Shown: in pieces, positions 33,369 through 41,058 of the stretch
Layout of the letters: each line of letters begins with the position of its first letter
Position numbering within the stretch: position 1 is the stretch's first letter
NCBI GenBank assembly: GCA_934358955.1
Contig: CAKRLC010000011.1
Coordinates: 1-41,058 of the forward strand
Direction: 5' to 3'
DNA: 41,058 bases
From: an uncultured Roseburia sp.
GTDB taxonomy: Bacteria > Bacillota > Clostridia > Lachnospirales > Lachnospiraceae
Notes under the pieces: model-generated
The model's input: the letters and a program-made list of their open reading frames with translations, nothing else
What the model was told of the DNA's origin: nothing
Databases searched by the model: none
Position numbers and translations under genes: made by a program

Positions 33369-34217
33369 ATGAAAACTGGACTTGTCGTAGAAGGCGGAGG
33401 CATGAAATGTGCCTACAGCGCCGGTATTTTAGATAAATTTTTAGATGATGCTATTTCTTTCCAATACTGCATCGGCGTATCTGCCGGAGCAGCCAATACG
33501 CTTTCGTATCTTGCCGGACAGCGTGGAAGAAATCTGCGTTTTTATACAAGATATTTAAAGGATCCCCGGTATCTAAGCATTCACAGCCTGATCCATACCG
33601 GAAATCTTTTTGGTCTGCAATATATTTACGGCACACTGACGAATTCAGATGGAAAAGACCCGATCGATTATGATGCGATCATGAAAAATCCGGCTGAATT
33701 TTATATGCCAGCCACGGATGCGGTGACCGGAAAAGCCACGTATTTTTCCAAATATGATATTGTACGCGACGATTACCGCACGATCATGGCTACCTGCGCC
33801 CTGCCGGGTTTTTGCCATCCGGTCTTAGTCAATCACCATTATTATTATGATGGTGGAGTCGCAGATTCTATTCCGGTACAGCATGCACTTGATCACGGCT
33901 GTGACCGGATCGTTGTGATTTTATCTAATCCAAGAGATTTCGTAAAGCAGCCGGAATCGCACCGTCCTATTTATAAACGGATGCTCCATAAATATCCCAA
34001 CACTATCGACAGCATTGATCATCGCCATATCCATTATCAGGCATCCATCGATCTTATTAAGCAACTGGAAAAGGATGGAAAAGCTTTTGTTTTTGCACCG
34101 AGCAGGCACTTAAAACCTGGCACTTTTTCCAAAGATCCTGCTCTTGAACAGCAGCTCTACGATCTTGGCGTATCCGATTACGAAGCGCAGGCACGAAAGC
34201 TTGCCGCTTTTTTATGA
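33369..34217 (+). CDS. Patatin-like phospholipase
   Basis: A 282-residue patatin-family lipid acyl hydrolase of the RssA/YjjU type. The oxyanion-hole motif GGGMK (9-13), nucleophile Ser38 in GVSAG, and the dyad aspartate Asp161 in DGG are all in place, so it should be active. The frame is open 32 codons further upstream, but AGAGGG before the ATG at 33369 and the start of the conserved strand there fix the start. It is a lone gene, divergent from jetA and ended by a strong hairpin; the context gives no substrate. Confidence 0.9.
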   Translation: MKTGLVVEGGGMKCAYSAGILDKFLDDAISFQYCIGVSAGAANTLSYLAGQRGRNLRFYTRYLKDPRYLSIHSLIHTGNLFGLQYIYGTLTNSDGKDPIDYDAIMKNPAEFYMPATDAVTGKATYFSKYDIVRDDYRTIMATCALPGFCHPVLVNHHYYYDGGVADSIPVQHALDHGCDRIVVILSNPRDFVKQPESHRPIYKRMLHKYPNTIDSIDHRHIHYQASIDLIKQLEKDGKAFVFAPSRHLKPGTFSKDPALEQQLYDLGVSDYEAQARKLAAFL

Positions 34218-34264
34218 AAATTCCAGTATCAAAGGATCTGTCATAATAAACATCCTGTACGTTA

Positions 34265-34310
34265 AAAAAGGATATGCGGCAGACATTTTCATCTGCCACA
34301 TATCCTTTTT
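34265..34310. terminator. Bidirectional terminator between patatin and clpB genes
   Basis: AAAAAGGATATG-C-GGCAGA pairs with TCTGCC-A-CATATCCTTTTT (one mismatch), with T runs in both directions. The two flanking genes converge here. Confidence 0.85.
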
Positions 34311-34352
34311 ATAGAGAGTTTCATCCTCTCCGATTGTTATCTTTTAAAGCTT

Positions 34353-36941
34353 TCACTTTTCTTTTACACTGGCCGTAAGCTTATCGCCTTCGGTATCAAT
34401 GAAAATCGTATCTCCTTCACGGACTTCATCTGCAAGAATCAGTTTTGCGGATAACGTCTCTACATGTTTCTGTAAGAAACGTTTCAGCGGTCTTGCACCG
34501 TAAATTGGATCATAACCATTGTCTACGATGAACTGTCTTGCACTGTCAGAAAGCTCCACTTTGATCTCTCTGTCAGAAAGCCGCTTGTTCAGATCATTCA
34601 TCAGGAGTGTAATGATATTTCCAATGTTATCCTTCGTCAATGGCTTGAACATAATGATCTCATCCAGACGGTTTAAAAATTCCGGTCTGAAATGACCCTT
34701 GACCTCATTCATAACCGCTTCTTCGCATGCCGGATTAATGTCACCATTTTCGTCAATGCCTTCCAGCAGATGGGAAGAACCAAGGTTTGAAGTCATAATA
34801 ATGATCGTATTCTTGAAATCAACGGTACGTCCCTGTGAATCTGTGATCCGTCCATCATCCAGTACCTGTAACAGTACATTGAATACATCCGGATGTGCTT
34901 TCTCTACCTCATCAAACAGAACAACAGAATATGGTTTTCTACGAACTGCCTCTGTCAGCTGTCCGCCCTCATCATATCCTACATATCCTGGAGGCGCTCC
35001 GATCAGACGGGACACGGAATATTTCTCCATATACTCACTCATATCAAGACGAACCATATTCGACTCATCATCAAACAGGCTTGCAGCCAATGCTTTGGCA
35101 AGCTCTGTCTTACCTACACCGGTTGGTCCTAAGAATAAGAAGGAACCGATTGGTTTGCTTGGGTCTTTAATTCCTGCTTTGGAACGGATAATTGCTTCTG
35201 TTACCTTTGTAACACCTTCATCCTGACCAATGACACGTTTGTGCAGTTCCTCATCCAGATGCAGTGTCTTATTTCTCTCACTCTCGGTCAGCTTTGCAAC
35301 CGGAATGCCAGTCCATCTGGAAATGATACGGGCGATCTCTTCTTCACTGACATTTTCATGTACCAGTGAAAGGTCTTTCTTCTTTACTGCTTCTTCCTCT
35401 GTCTCTAACTGTTTCTGCAGCTGTGGAAGCTTTCCGTACTGTAACTCTGCCGCTTTTTCCAGATCATATTTCTGCTGTGCTGTCTTAATCTCATTTTTAA
35501 CCTGCTCAATCTCTTCACGCAGCTTCTGTACCTTTTCTACAGATTTCTTTTCATTTTCCCACTGTACTTTCTTCGTGTTAAATTCATCGCGAAGCTCTGC
35601 CAGCTCTTTCTGCAGGTCTGCAAGACGCTCCTGGCTCAGACGGTCTGTCTCTTTTTTCAGGGCAGTCTCTTCAATCTCCATCTGCATAACACGACGGTTT
35701 AACTCATCAAGCTCTGTCGGCATGGAATCAAGTTCTGTCTTGATCAGTGCGCAGGCTTCATCTACCAGATCGATCGCTTTATCAGGCAGAAAACGGTCTG
35801 AAATATAACGGTTTGAAAGTACTGCCGCAGATACCAGCGCGGAATCTGTGATTTTTACACCATGGAATACTTCATAACGTTCTTTTAATCCACGCAGGAT
35901 AGAAATCGTATCCTCTACTGTTGGCTCATCCACCTGTACCGGCTGGAAACGACGCTCAAGAGCAGCATCTTTTTCAATATATTCACGGTATTCATCCAGT
36001 GTTGTTGCACCGATACAATGCAGCTCACCACGCGCAAGCATTGGCTTTAACAGCTGTCCTGCATCCATGGCACCATCTGTTTTTCCTGCTCCGACGATCG
36101 TATGAAGCTCATCGATAAACAGTATGATCTGTCCATCTGAATTCTTCACATCGTCAAGTACTGCTTTTAATCGTTCCTCGAATTCACCACGATATTTTGC
36201 ACCTGCAACCAGTGCACCCATATCCAGTGCGAATAATTTCTTATCCTTTAATCCTTCCGGAACATCACCACGTACAATTCGCTGTGCGAGTCCTTCTACA
36301 ACGGCAGTCTTACCTACACCAGGTTCACCGATCAAAACCGGATTGTTCTTTGTCTTTCTGGAAAGGATACGGACAACGTTACGGATCTCTGCATCACGTC
36401 CGATGACCGGATCAAGTTTCTGGTTTCTCGCACGTTCTACCATATCATAGCCGTATTTTTCCAAAGTATCATACGTTGCTTCCGGATTGTCCGATACGAC
36501 TCTCTGGTTTCCTCTGACGGTTGAAAGAGCCTGTAAGAAGCGTTCCCGCGTAATGCCATACTCCTTAAAGATCTCTTTCATTGCCTTATTCGGATACTTG
36601 ATCAGGCATAAAAACAGATGCTCTACGGAAACATATTCGTCTCCCATGGCTTTTGCCTCATCCTCTGCATGGATGAGTACCTTATTCAGCTCCTGTCCGA
36701 TATACACCTGTCCACCGGATACTTTTACACGGGCAGCTAAATGCCGCTCTGCATTATCCATGAAATGCTCTTTCTGGATCTCCATTTTCTCTATTAATTT
36801 TGGAATCAGTCCATCCTGCTGCCGCATTAATGCAACGAGCAGATGCTCCTGCTCAATCTCCTGATTTCCATATTCATAGGCGAGCTTTTCACAATCGTTA
36901 ATAGCTTCTACTGATTTCTGAGTAAATTTCTGAATGTTCAT
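34353..36941 (-). CDS. clpB: ATP-dependent chaperone ClpB (disaggregase)
   Basis: An 862-residue Hsp100 chaperone: N domain (1-145), first AAA+ ring with Walker A GEPGVGKT (205-212), a coiled-coil middle domain (about 410-530, Glu/Lys/Gln heptads), and a second AAA+ ring with GPTGVGKT. It threads aggregated proteins with DnaK help. Full length for the family. The frame can be read 34 codons further, but GGGAGG seven bases before the ATG at 36941 sets the start. A CIRCE-like operator and a sigma-A promoter precede it, so it is heat-shock controlled by HrcA. Confidence 0.97.
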   Translation of the reverse strand: MNIQKFTQKSVEAINDCEKLAYEYGNQEIEQEHLLVALMRQQDGLIPKLIEKMEIQKEHFMDNAERHLAARVKVSGGQVYIGQELNKVLIHAEDEAKAMGDEYVSVEHLFLCLIKYPNKAMKEIFKEYGITRERFLQALSTVRGNQRVVSDNPEATYDTLEKYGYDMVERARNQKLDPVIGRDAEIRNVVRILSRKTKNNPVLIGEPGVGKTAVVEGLAQRIVRGDVPEGLKDKKLFALDMGALVAGAKYRGEFEERLKAVLDDVKNSDGQIILFIDELHTIVGAGKTDGAMDAGQLLKPMLARGELHCIGATTLDEYREYIEKDAALERRFQPVQVDEPTVEDTISILRGLKERYEVFHGVKITDSALVSAAVLSNRYISDRFLPDKAIDLVDEACALIKTELDSMPTELDELNRRVMQMEIEETALKKETDRLSQERLADLQKELAELRDEFNTKKVQWENEKKSVEKVQKLREEIEQVKNEIKTAQQKYDLEKAAELQYGKLPQLQKQLETEEEAVKKKDLSLVHENVSEEEIARIISRWTGIPVAKLTESERNKTLHLDEELHKRVIGQDEGVTKVTEAIIRSKAGIKDPSKPIGSFLFLGPTGVGKTELAKALAASLFDDESNMVRLDMSEYMEKYSVSRLIGAPPGYVGYDEGGQLTEAVRRKPYSVVLFDEVEKAHPDVFNVLLQVLDDGRITDSQGRTVDFKNTIIIMTSNLGSSHLLEGIDENGDINPACEEAVMNEVKGHFRPEFLNRLDEIIMFKPLTKDNIGNIITLLMNDLNKRLSDREIKVELSDSARQFIVDNGYDPIYGARPLKRFLQKHVETLSAKLILADEVREGDTIFIDTEGDKLTASVKEK

Positions 36942-37014
36942 ATGCTTACCTCCCTTAAAATGCTTCTTATCTATCTGAAAAAGAAAAAACTTATGTTTTC
37001 TCTTTACATTTTCT

Positions 37015-37057
37015 GTTATAGCACTCGTTGTTAGCACTGTCAAGAGGTGAGTGCTAA
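37015..37057 (-). promoter_or_regulatory. clpB sigma-A promoter with CIRCE operator
   Basis: The minus-strand promoter is TTGACA (37038-37043) and TATAAC (37015-37020), 17 bases apart. TTAGCACTG-N9-GAGTGCTAA (37031-37057) is the HrcA operator CIRCE with a single mismatch in one arm. It covers the -35 box, as expected for repression. Confidence 0.9.
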
Positions 37058-37109
37058 TTATTTTGTGAAGATTGTGTGAACGCTACGAGCCATGCATCTT
37101 TACAGGGAA

Positions 37110-37143
37110 AAACCTCCTTCAAGTTTGCTTGAAAAGAAGGTTT
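37110..37143 (-). terminator. Terminator of the MATE-AraC operon
   Basis: On the minus strand, AAACCTTCTTTTCAAG pairs with CTTGAAGGAGGTTT (imperfect) and runs into TTTTT. It lies about 60 bases past the AraC gene stop and before the clpB promoter. Confidence 0.7.
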
Positions 37144-37201
37144 CTTTCATGGAAATATATAGGGCGACAGCGAGGGAATTCTATCCATCACTGTACCCAG
37201 C

Positions 37202-38053
37202 TTATTTTTTTCTATATTTTAACGGAGGCACTCCGTATGTTTTTTTGAAGCTTCTTATAAAATAACTTACATTCTGATAACCGCTCTGCATTGCAACCTC
37301 TGTAACGGGAATGTCCGTATTTTGTAATAGCTGCTTTGCATGTTCCAACCGCAAATAAGTAACATATTTTGAAAGTGTAATATGAAAATGTTCTTTAAAA
37401 TATCGTGACACATATTTTTCTGAAAGATGAAACTGTTCCCCAAATTCCTTTAAGGATACCTCCCCAGCAAAGCTCTGCTGTATATATGAAATCATCTCTT
37501 TTTCTACAGTATTTCTTCCGCTTTTATCGTTTTCTATTACGAATCCCATCTCCCACATTCTAAGAAGAAATTGCAAAAGAATTATCTTTATTTTTATCTG
37601 AGCAGCTATTTCCGACTCTTTTTTCGCAATTTTTTCCATATATATTTCCGCCAACTGCTCACACAAATCTTTTGCTGAATCCCTGATTTTCGGGCTTATC
37701 ATCAGATGTCCATTTCTTAATGGCGCAAGCAATTTCTCATCTAACATGTCCTCGGTGCAAAAAGAGAGATATTTCAGTGGAAAAAGAAATGTAAAATAAT
37801 CCACGTTACCAGTCTGTGAACCCATGAAATGCAGAATCCCCGGCGACACCACAAAGGAATCCCCGGGGGTTCCGAGATAATTTTCTCCCGATATATTCAC
37901 AGTCAAAATACCACTTTTTACATATATAATCTCAAGTTCGTCATGCCAATGTACCGGTATCTGAAATGACCGGTCTTCATTTTTTATATGATATGTGCTA
38001 AATGGATCATCCTTTGTTCCATGTGGTTTATTTTCCTTTAATTCAAAGTACAT
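37202..38053 (-). CDS. AraC-family regulator with N-terminal cupin
   Basis: A 283-residue regulator. The N-terminal half (about 1-150) is a sensing cupin-like barrel with the HWHDELEIIYV and GDSFVVSPGILH segments. The C-terminal 100 residues carry the two AraC helix-turn-helix motifs, ending in the family's hallmark GYQNVSYFIRSFKKTYGVPPLKYR. It follows the MATE gene by eight bases, with AGGAGAGG at the junction, so it is probably co-transcribed with and controls that pump. The effector is unknown. Confidence 0.92.
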   Translation of the reverse strand: MYFELKENKPHGTKDDPFSTYHIKNEDRSFQIPVHWHDELEIIYVKSGILTVNISGENYLGTPGDSFVVSPGILHFMGSQTGNVDYFTFLFPLKYLSFCTEDMLDEKLLAPLRNGHLMISPKIRDSAKDLCEQLAEIYMEKIAKKESEIAAQIKIKIILLQFLLRMWEMGFVIENDKSGRNTVEKEMISYIQQSFAGEVSLKEFGEQFHLSEKYVSRYFKEHFHITLSKYVTYLRLEHAKQLLQNTDIPVTEVAMQSGYQNVSYFIRSFKKTYGVPPLKYRKK

Positions 38054-38061
38054 AACCTCTC

Positions 38062-39384
38062 CTATGATTCTATAAGACTCTTATTCTTCCATTTTCCACT
38101 TTTCCACCTGAGTACCATTCCCACTGCTCTTGCACACTCATCACCCGCCATTGCAATATGCGCTCCTACTGCCAGAAGCCCCATGTGTATTCCGAGAAAA
38201 TAAGTTCCGCCGACCGCAAACAGATACATAAAAATCGCACCTAATATAACCGGAAAAATGGCATCTCCACTCGTTTTTAATGCCTGACCATACACAAGAT
38301 TGGTCACCCTGCCAAATTCAAGAAATATATCTACTATTAACAACTTTACCACAAGATTTATCATCTGTGTATCCTCTGTAAATATCTGAACAATAAAATG
38401 ACCGAACAGTGCAAATGTCACTGAGAAACATGTTGCTGTTACAATACCAAATATCGCAGCTTTTCTTGTACCCCTGTCACATTCTTCAAATTCCCTTGCG
38501 CCAATTCTCCAACCGGTCATGATCGCATTCGCCTGTGCAAGTGCAGATCCCACGCAATAGGAGAAATTGGCAATCTGCACCGTATAGGAACGGGCTGTAA
38601 CATTCATTCCATCAGCATCCATCTGATTCATAAAACAAACTATAAACGTCATTGCTATGTTATAAAGCGCCGTTTCTAATGCAGAAGGAAAACCTATCTT
38701 AGCGATCTGCGCAAGAATCTTCCCTGCTGACATCCGCTCAGGACTATGCTTTGCTTTTATAAGCACAGACCCCATTCCAGCTACAATCATAAGGTTTACA
38801 ACCCTCGAGATCACTGTGGCAGTAGCAACTCCCATTACGCCCCAGTTAAACAGAAATAAGAATATTGAATTAAGTATTATATTAAGCACATTTCCAACGA
38901 CAGTTCCGATCAAAGAAAACTTTGTATAGCCGAACACCCTCAAATAGCTGGAAAAAATAGGAATAAGTGCATTTAAAAAGCAGGCTCCCCCAACAATTTT
39001 AAGGTATGTTTCAGCAGGCTCAAGCAGAGCCGGGGCAATACTTACGATTCTGAGTATTCCACCGGAAAAAACAGCCAGGACAGCAGACATCAGGATACCT
39101 ATGATTGCATTAAACAGAATTCCAAGCTGCCTCGCCTGATATGCAATCCCAGGTCTCCCCGCTCCAATATTTTGTGACATAACCGCTACCATCCCCGATG
39201 ATATTACCCCGAACATGATAATAAAAACACTTATATAGGTATTTGCTGTTCCCACTGCTCCTACCGCCTGGTCACTTACCGATGATAGCATAAGCGTATC
39301 GACCATACCTGAAAGCATATAAAATAAAGTTTCTAAGCATATTGGCACAGATAGCTGTGTTAATGTTTTTCTTTCCGCTGCCAT
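38062..39384 (-). CDS. MATE-family efflux transporter
   Basis: A 440-residue exporter with 12 membrane segments in two MatE repeats. Typical segments include SGMVDTLMLSSVSDQAVGAVG (about 25-45) and the mirrored second half. It is only distantly like the MATE gene at 18496, so not a recent duplicate. GCGAGGAGA precedes the ATG. First in an operon with an AraC regulator, an arrangement common for drug-responsive pumps. Confidence 0.93.
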   Translation of the reverse strand: MAAERKTLTQLSVPICLETLFYMLSGMVDTLMLSSVSDQAVGAVGTANTYISVFIIMFGVISSGMVAVMSQNIGAGRPGIAYQARQLGILFNAIIGILMSAVLAVFSGGILRIVSIAPALLEPAETYLKIVGGACFLNALIPIFSSYLRVFGYTKFSLIGTVVGNVLNIILNSIFLFLFNWGVMGVATATVISRVVNLMIVAGMGSVLIKAKHSPERMSAGKILAQIAKIGFPSALETALYNIAMTFIVCFMNQMDADGMNVTARSYTVQIANFSYCVGSALAQANAIMTGWRIGAREFEECDRGTRKAAIFGIVTATCFSVTFALFGHFIVQIFTEDTQMINLVVKLLIVDIFLEFGRVTNLVYGQALKTSGDAIFPVILGAIFMYLFAVGGTYFLGIHMGLLAVGAHIAMAGDECARAVGMVLRWKSGKWKNKSLIES

Positions 39385-39574
39385 GTTTTTTCTCCTCGCA
39401 TACCGATATCACATACTATATCAATAATACGATATATTTCTATGATTTTCTTGTATAATATCATGCAAAAATTGCACTATTTCTACTTTTTTCACAGCAC
39501 GGACTATCGAATGCATTCAACAGCTCTCTAAATGGCTCTCTCTGTACCTCTGCAACTTTAGCTATCATTATTTT

Positions 39575-41058
39575 TCAGTGCGCCAGTTTCCAGCTTACTG
39601 CCTGCTGCCTTGCATCCACAAATCTCTTATAAATACCTTCCTGCTCCATCAGCTGCTCATGTGTTCCCTGCTGCACAATTCTTCCTTTGTCAACAACCAC
39701 AATCTGGTCTGCATGTCTGACTGTTTTTAATCTGTGGGCGATCATGATGATCGTTTTTTCCTTCGTAAGCGCATCTACCGCATCCATCAGATCCTTCTCA
39801 TTCTCCGGATCAACGTTGGCTGTTGCCTCATCTAAGATAACGATCGGCGCATCTTTCATAATAGCCCTCGCAATAGAAATACGCTGCTTCTCGCCACCGG
39901 AAAGTGTAGCTCCTCCCTCTCCAATCACTGTATCGTAGCCATCCGGAAGCTGACTGATGAAATCATGACAGCATGCTTTCTTTGCAGCCGCTACAACTTC
40001 CTCATGCGTTGCATCCTGACGACCGAATTTGATATTGTTTTCAATTGTATCCGCGAACAGATAGACGTTCTGAAATACAAAGGAAAAGTTGCTCATCAGA
40101 CTGTTCATGCTGTAATCCTTCACATTCACTCCGCCAAGCGTCACTTCCCCTGAATCTACATCCCAGAACCTGGCGATCAGATTGCAAAGTGTTGATTTTC
40201 CTCCACCAGATGGTCCAACGATTGCCGTTGTTGTCTTTTCCGGAATAGAAAGCGATACATCGTCAATGATTTTTCTTTTATCATAGGAAAATGAAATGTG
40301 ATCCAGTTGAATGTCATGATTTTGCGGTTTGATCTCTTTTCCGTTAATGTCCATCGTATCAAGCTCAAGAATTGCATTTGCCTTATCCACGCACACACTT
40401 ACCACATGTAAAAGTGAGGAATAGTTTCCTGCACACTCCAGGCTTGAATAGAGCATAAATGCTGCGATGGTCATACCGATCGCATAAACAGCACTCATCG
40501 TTCCATTGATATAAAACGCTGCACTGCTTGCTACGATCACAGCTCCTGTGATTTTTGTTATCACGCTTTGTAGAAAATGATAGGGAACAAACAGCATCTC
40601 CATCTTTGTGTTGATCGCCTTGCATGCTTCATTTGCATCGCTTAATCTTTTTGCCTGTTTACCTAACAGATTATAGGACTTCACTTCAGATATTCCCTGG
40701 ATGTATTCCATGATCTGGCTGATCAGCTCAGTATCACACTGGACTTTTTTCTCTGAATCATTCTTTCCTGCCTTTTGCATGATCGTATTAATTATAAAGA
40801 AAAGGACTACACCAGCTGCTGCGATCAGACCGATTCTCCAGTCAAAAATGAGGATCATAAGAACAATCATCGTTGTTTCCAAAATTCCCTGCGTTGTCAG
40901 CATCACAACTCTCGCTGCAATGTCACCAAGCATTTCCATGGTATTCGTTGTAACAGAAGAGGTCTCACCAATGCTGTTGGTATTAAAATATCCCATCGGC
41001 AGATAACGAAGCTGCTCTGCAATCTTTATCCTCATAAATGCACTTGCATTATATCCGC
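39575..41058 (-). CDS. ABC exporter, ATPase-permease fusion (5' end outside window)
   Basis: The last 490 or so residues of an ABC exporter; the frame is open to the window edge, so the first 80-100 residues are missing. The membrane domain is followed by the ATPase domain with Walker A GPSGGGKST, signature LSGGEKQR and Walker B IVILDEATANVD. The coupling-helix segment RLRIKI-like start RIKIAEQLRYLPMGYFN is visible at the cut end. In this subfamily two such half-transporters form a heterodimer, and the partner would lie to the right. The gap 39385-39574 holds the MATE promoter and no gene. Confidence 0.92.
   Translation of the reverse strand, partial: GYNASAFMRIKIAEQLRYLPMGYFNTNSIGETSSVTTNTMEMLGDIAARVVMLTTQGILETTMIVLMILIFDWRIGLIAAAGVVLFFIINTIMQKAGKNDSEKKVQCDTELISQIMEYIQGISEVKSYNLLGKQAKRLSDANEACKAINTKMEMLFVPYHFLQSVITKITGAVIVASSAAFYINGTMSAVYAIGMTIAAFMLYSSLECAGNYSSLLHVVSVCVDKANAILELDTMDINGKEIKPQNHDIQLDHISFSYDKRKIIDDVSLSIPEKTTTAIVGPSGGGKSTLCNLIARFWDVDSGEVTLGGVNVKDYSMNSLMSNFSFVFQNVYLFADTIENNIKFGRQDATHEEVVAAAKKACCHDFISQLPDGYDTVIGEGGATLSGGEKQRISIARAIMKDAPIVILDEATANVDPENEKDLMDAVDALTKEKTIIMIAHRLKTVRHADQIVVVDKGRIVQQGTHEQLMEQEGIYKRFVDARQQAVSWKLAH

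Overview
The window looks like a chromosomal stretch from an anaerobic, low-GC Gram-positive bacterium, most likely of the Lachnospiraceae. The grounds are AT-rich DNA with strong AGGAGG-type ribosome binding sites, TTG/GTG starts, a CIRCE-controlled clpB, an MksBEF/Wadjet-type operon, metNIQ, and a clostridial 4-hydroxybutyryl-CoA dehydratase. No rRNA, tRNA or CRISPR array was seen.

Left third (about 0.1-17.9 kb) is the most striking part: it reads as one self-contained sigma-54 regulon. It holds rpoN itself (3292-4605) and a PAS-AAA+-Fis activator (14012-15418). Five sites match the -24/-12 consensus with exact GG-N10-GC spacing: 2147-2162(-), 2195-2210(+), 8299-8314(-), 8531-8546(+) and 17910-17925(-). 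They precede every other transcription unit of this region: (1) AMP-forming acyl ligase + hotdog thioesterase; (2) a crotonase-family protein; (3) NifU-like - Cys-rich/MaoC fusion - acyl carrier protein - LuxE - LuxC - rpoN; (4) 4-hydroxybutyryl-CoA dehydratase - CoA transferase - GntP permease - MetX-like hydrolase; (5) a membrane-bound alpha/beta hydrolase. The 4-hydroxybutyrate branch (uptake, CoA activation, dehydration to crotonyl-CoA) can be read with confidence. The LuxE/LuxC/ACP/MaoC branch, which would make or handle an acyl thioester and an aldehyde, is not a pathway I recognise. Its co-regulation with 4-hydroxybutyrate use is the best candidate for an undescribed system here.

Middle (17.9-26.5 kb): a decayed ThrE-type exporter remnant, a MATE efflux pump, the methionine importer metNIQ with a nearby LysR regulator and a cupin, a membrane glycerophosphodiester phosphodiesterase, and an MFS transporter.

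Right part (26.5-41 kb): a 5'-truncated metallophosphoesterase next to a jetABC (MksFEB-like SMC) operon in which no jetD is visible and in which a palindromic element separates jetB from jetC. Then come a patatin-like phospholipase, clpB with CIRCE, a MATE-AraC pair, and the 3' part of an ABC exporter that runs off the window.

Three copies of a structured, palindromic repeat with a conserved core and compensating stem changes lie at about 3.1, 19.9 and 30.7 kb.
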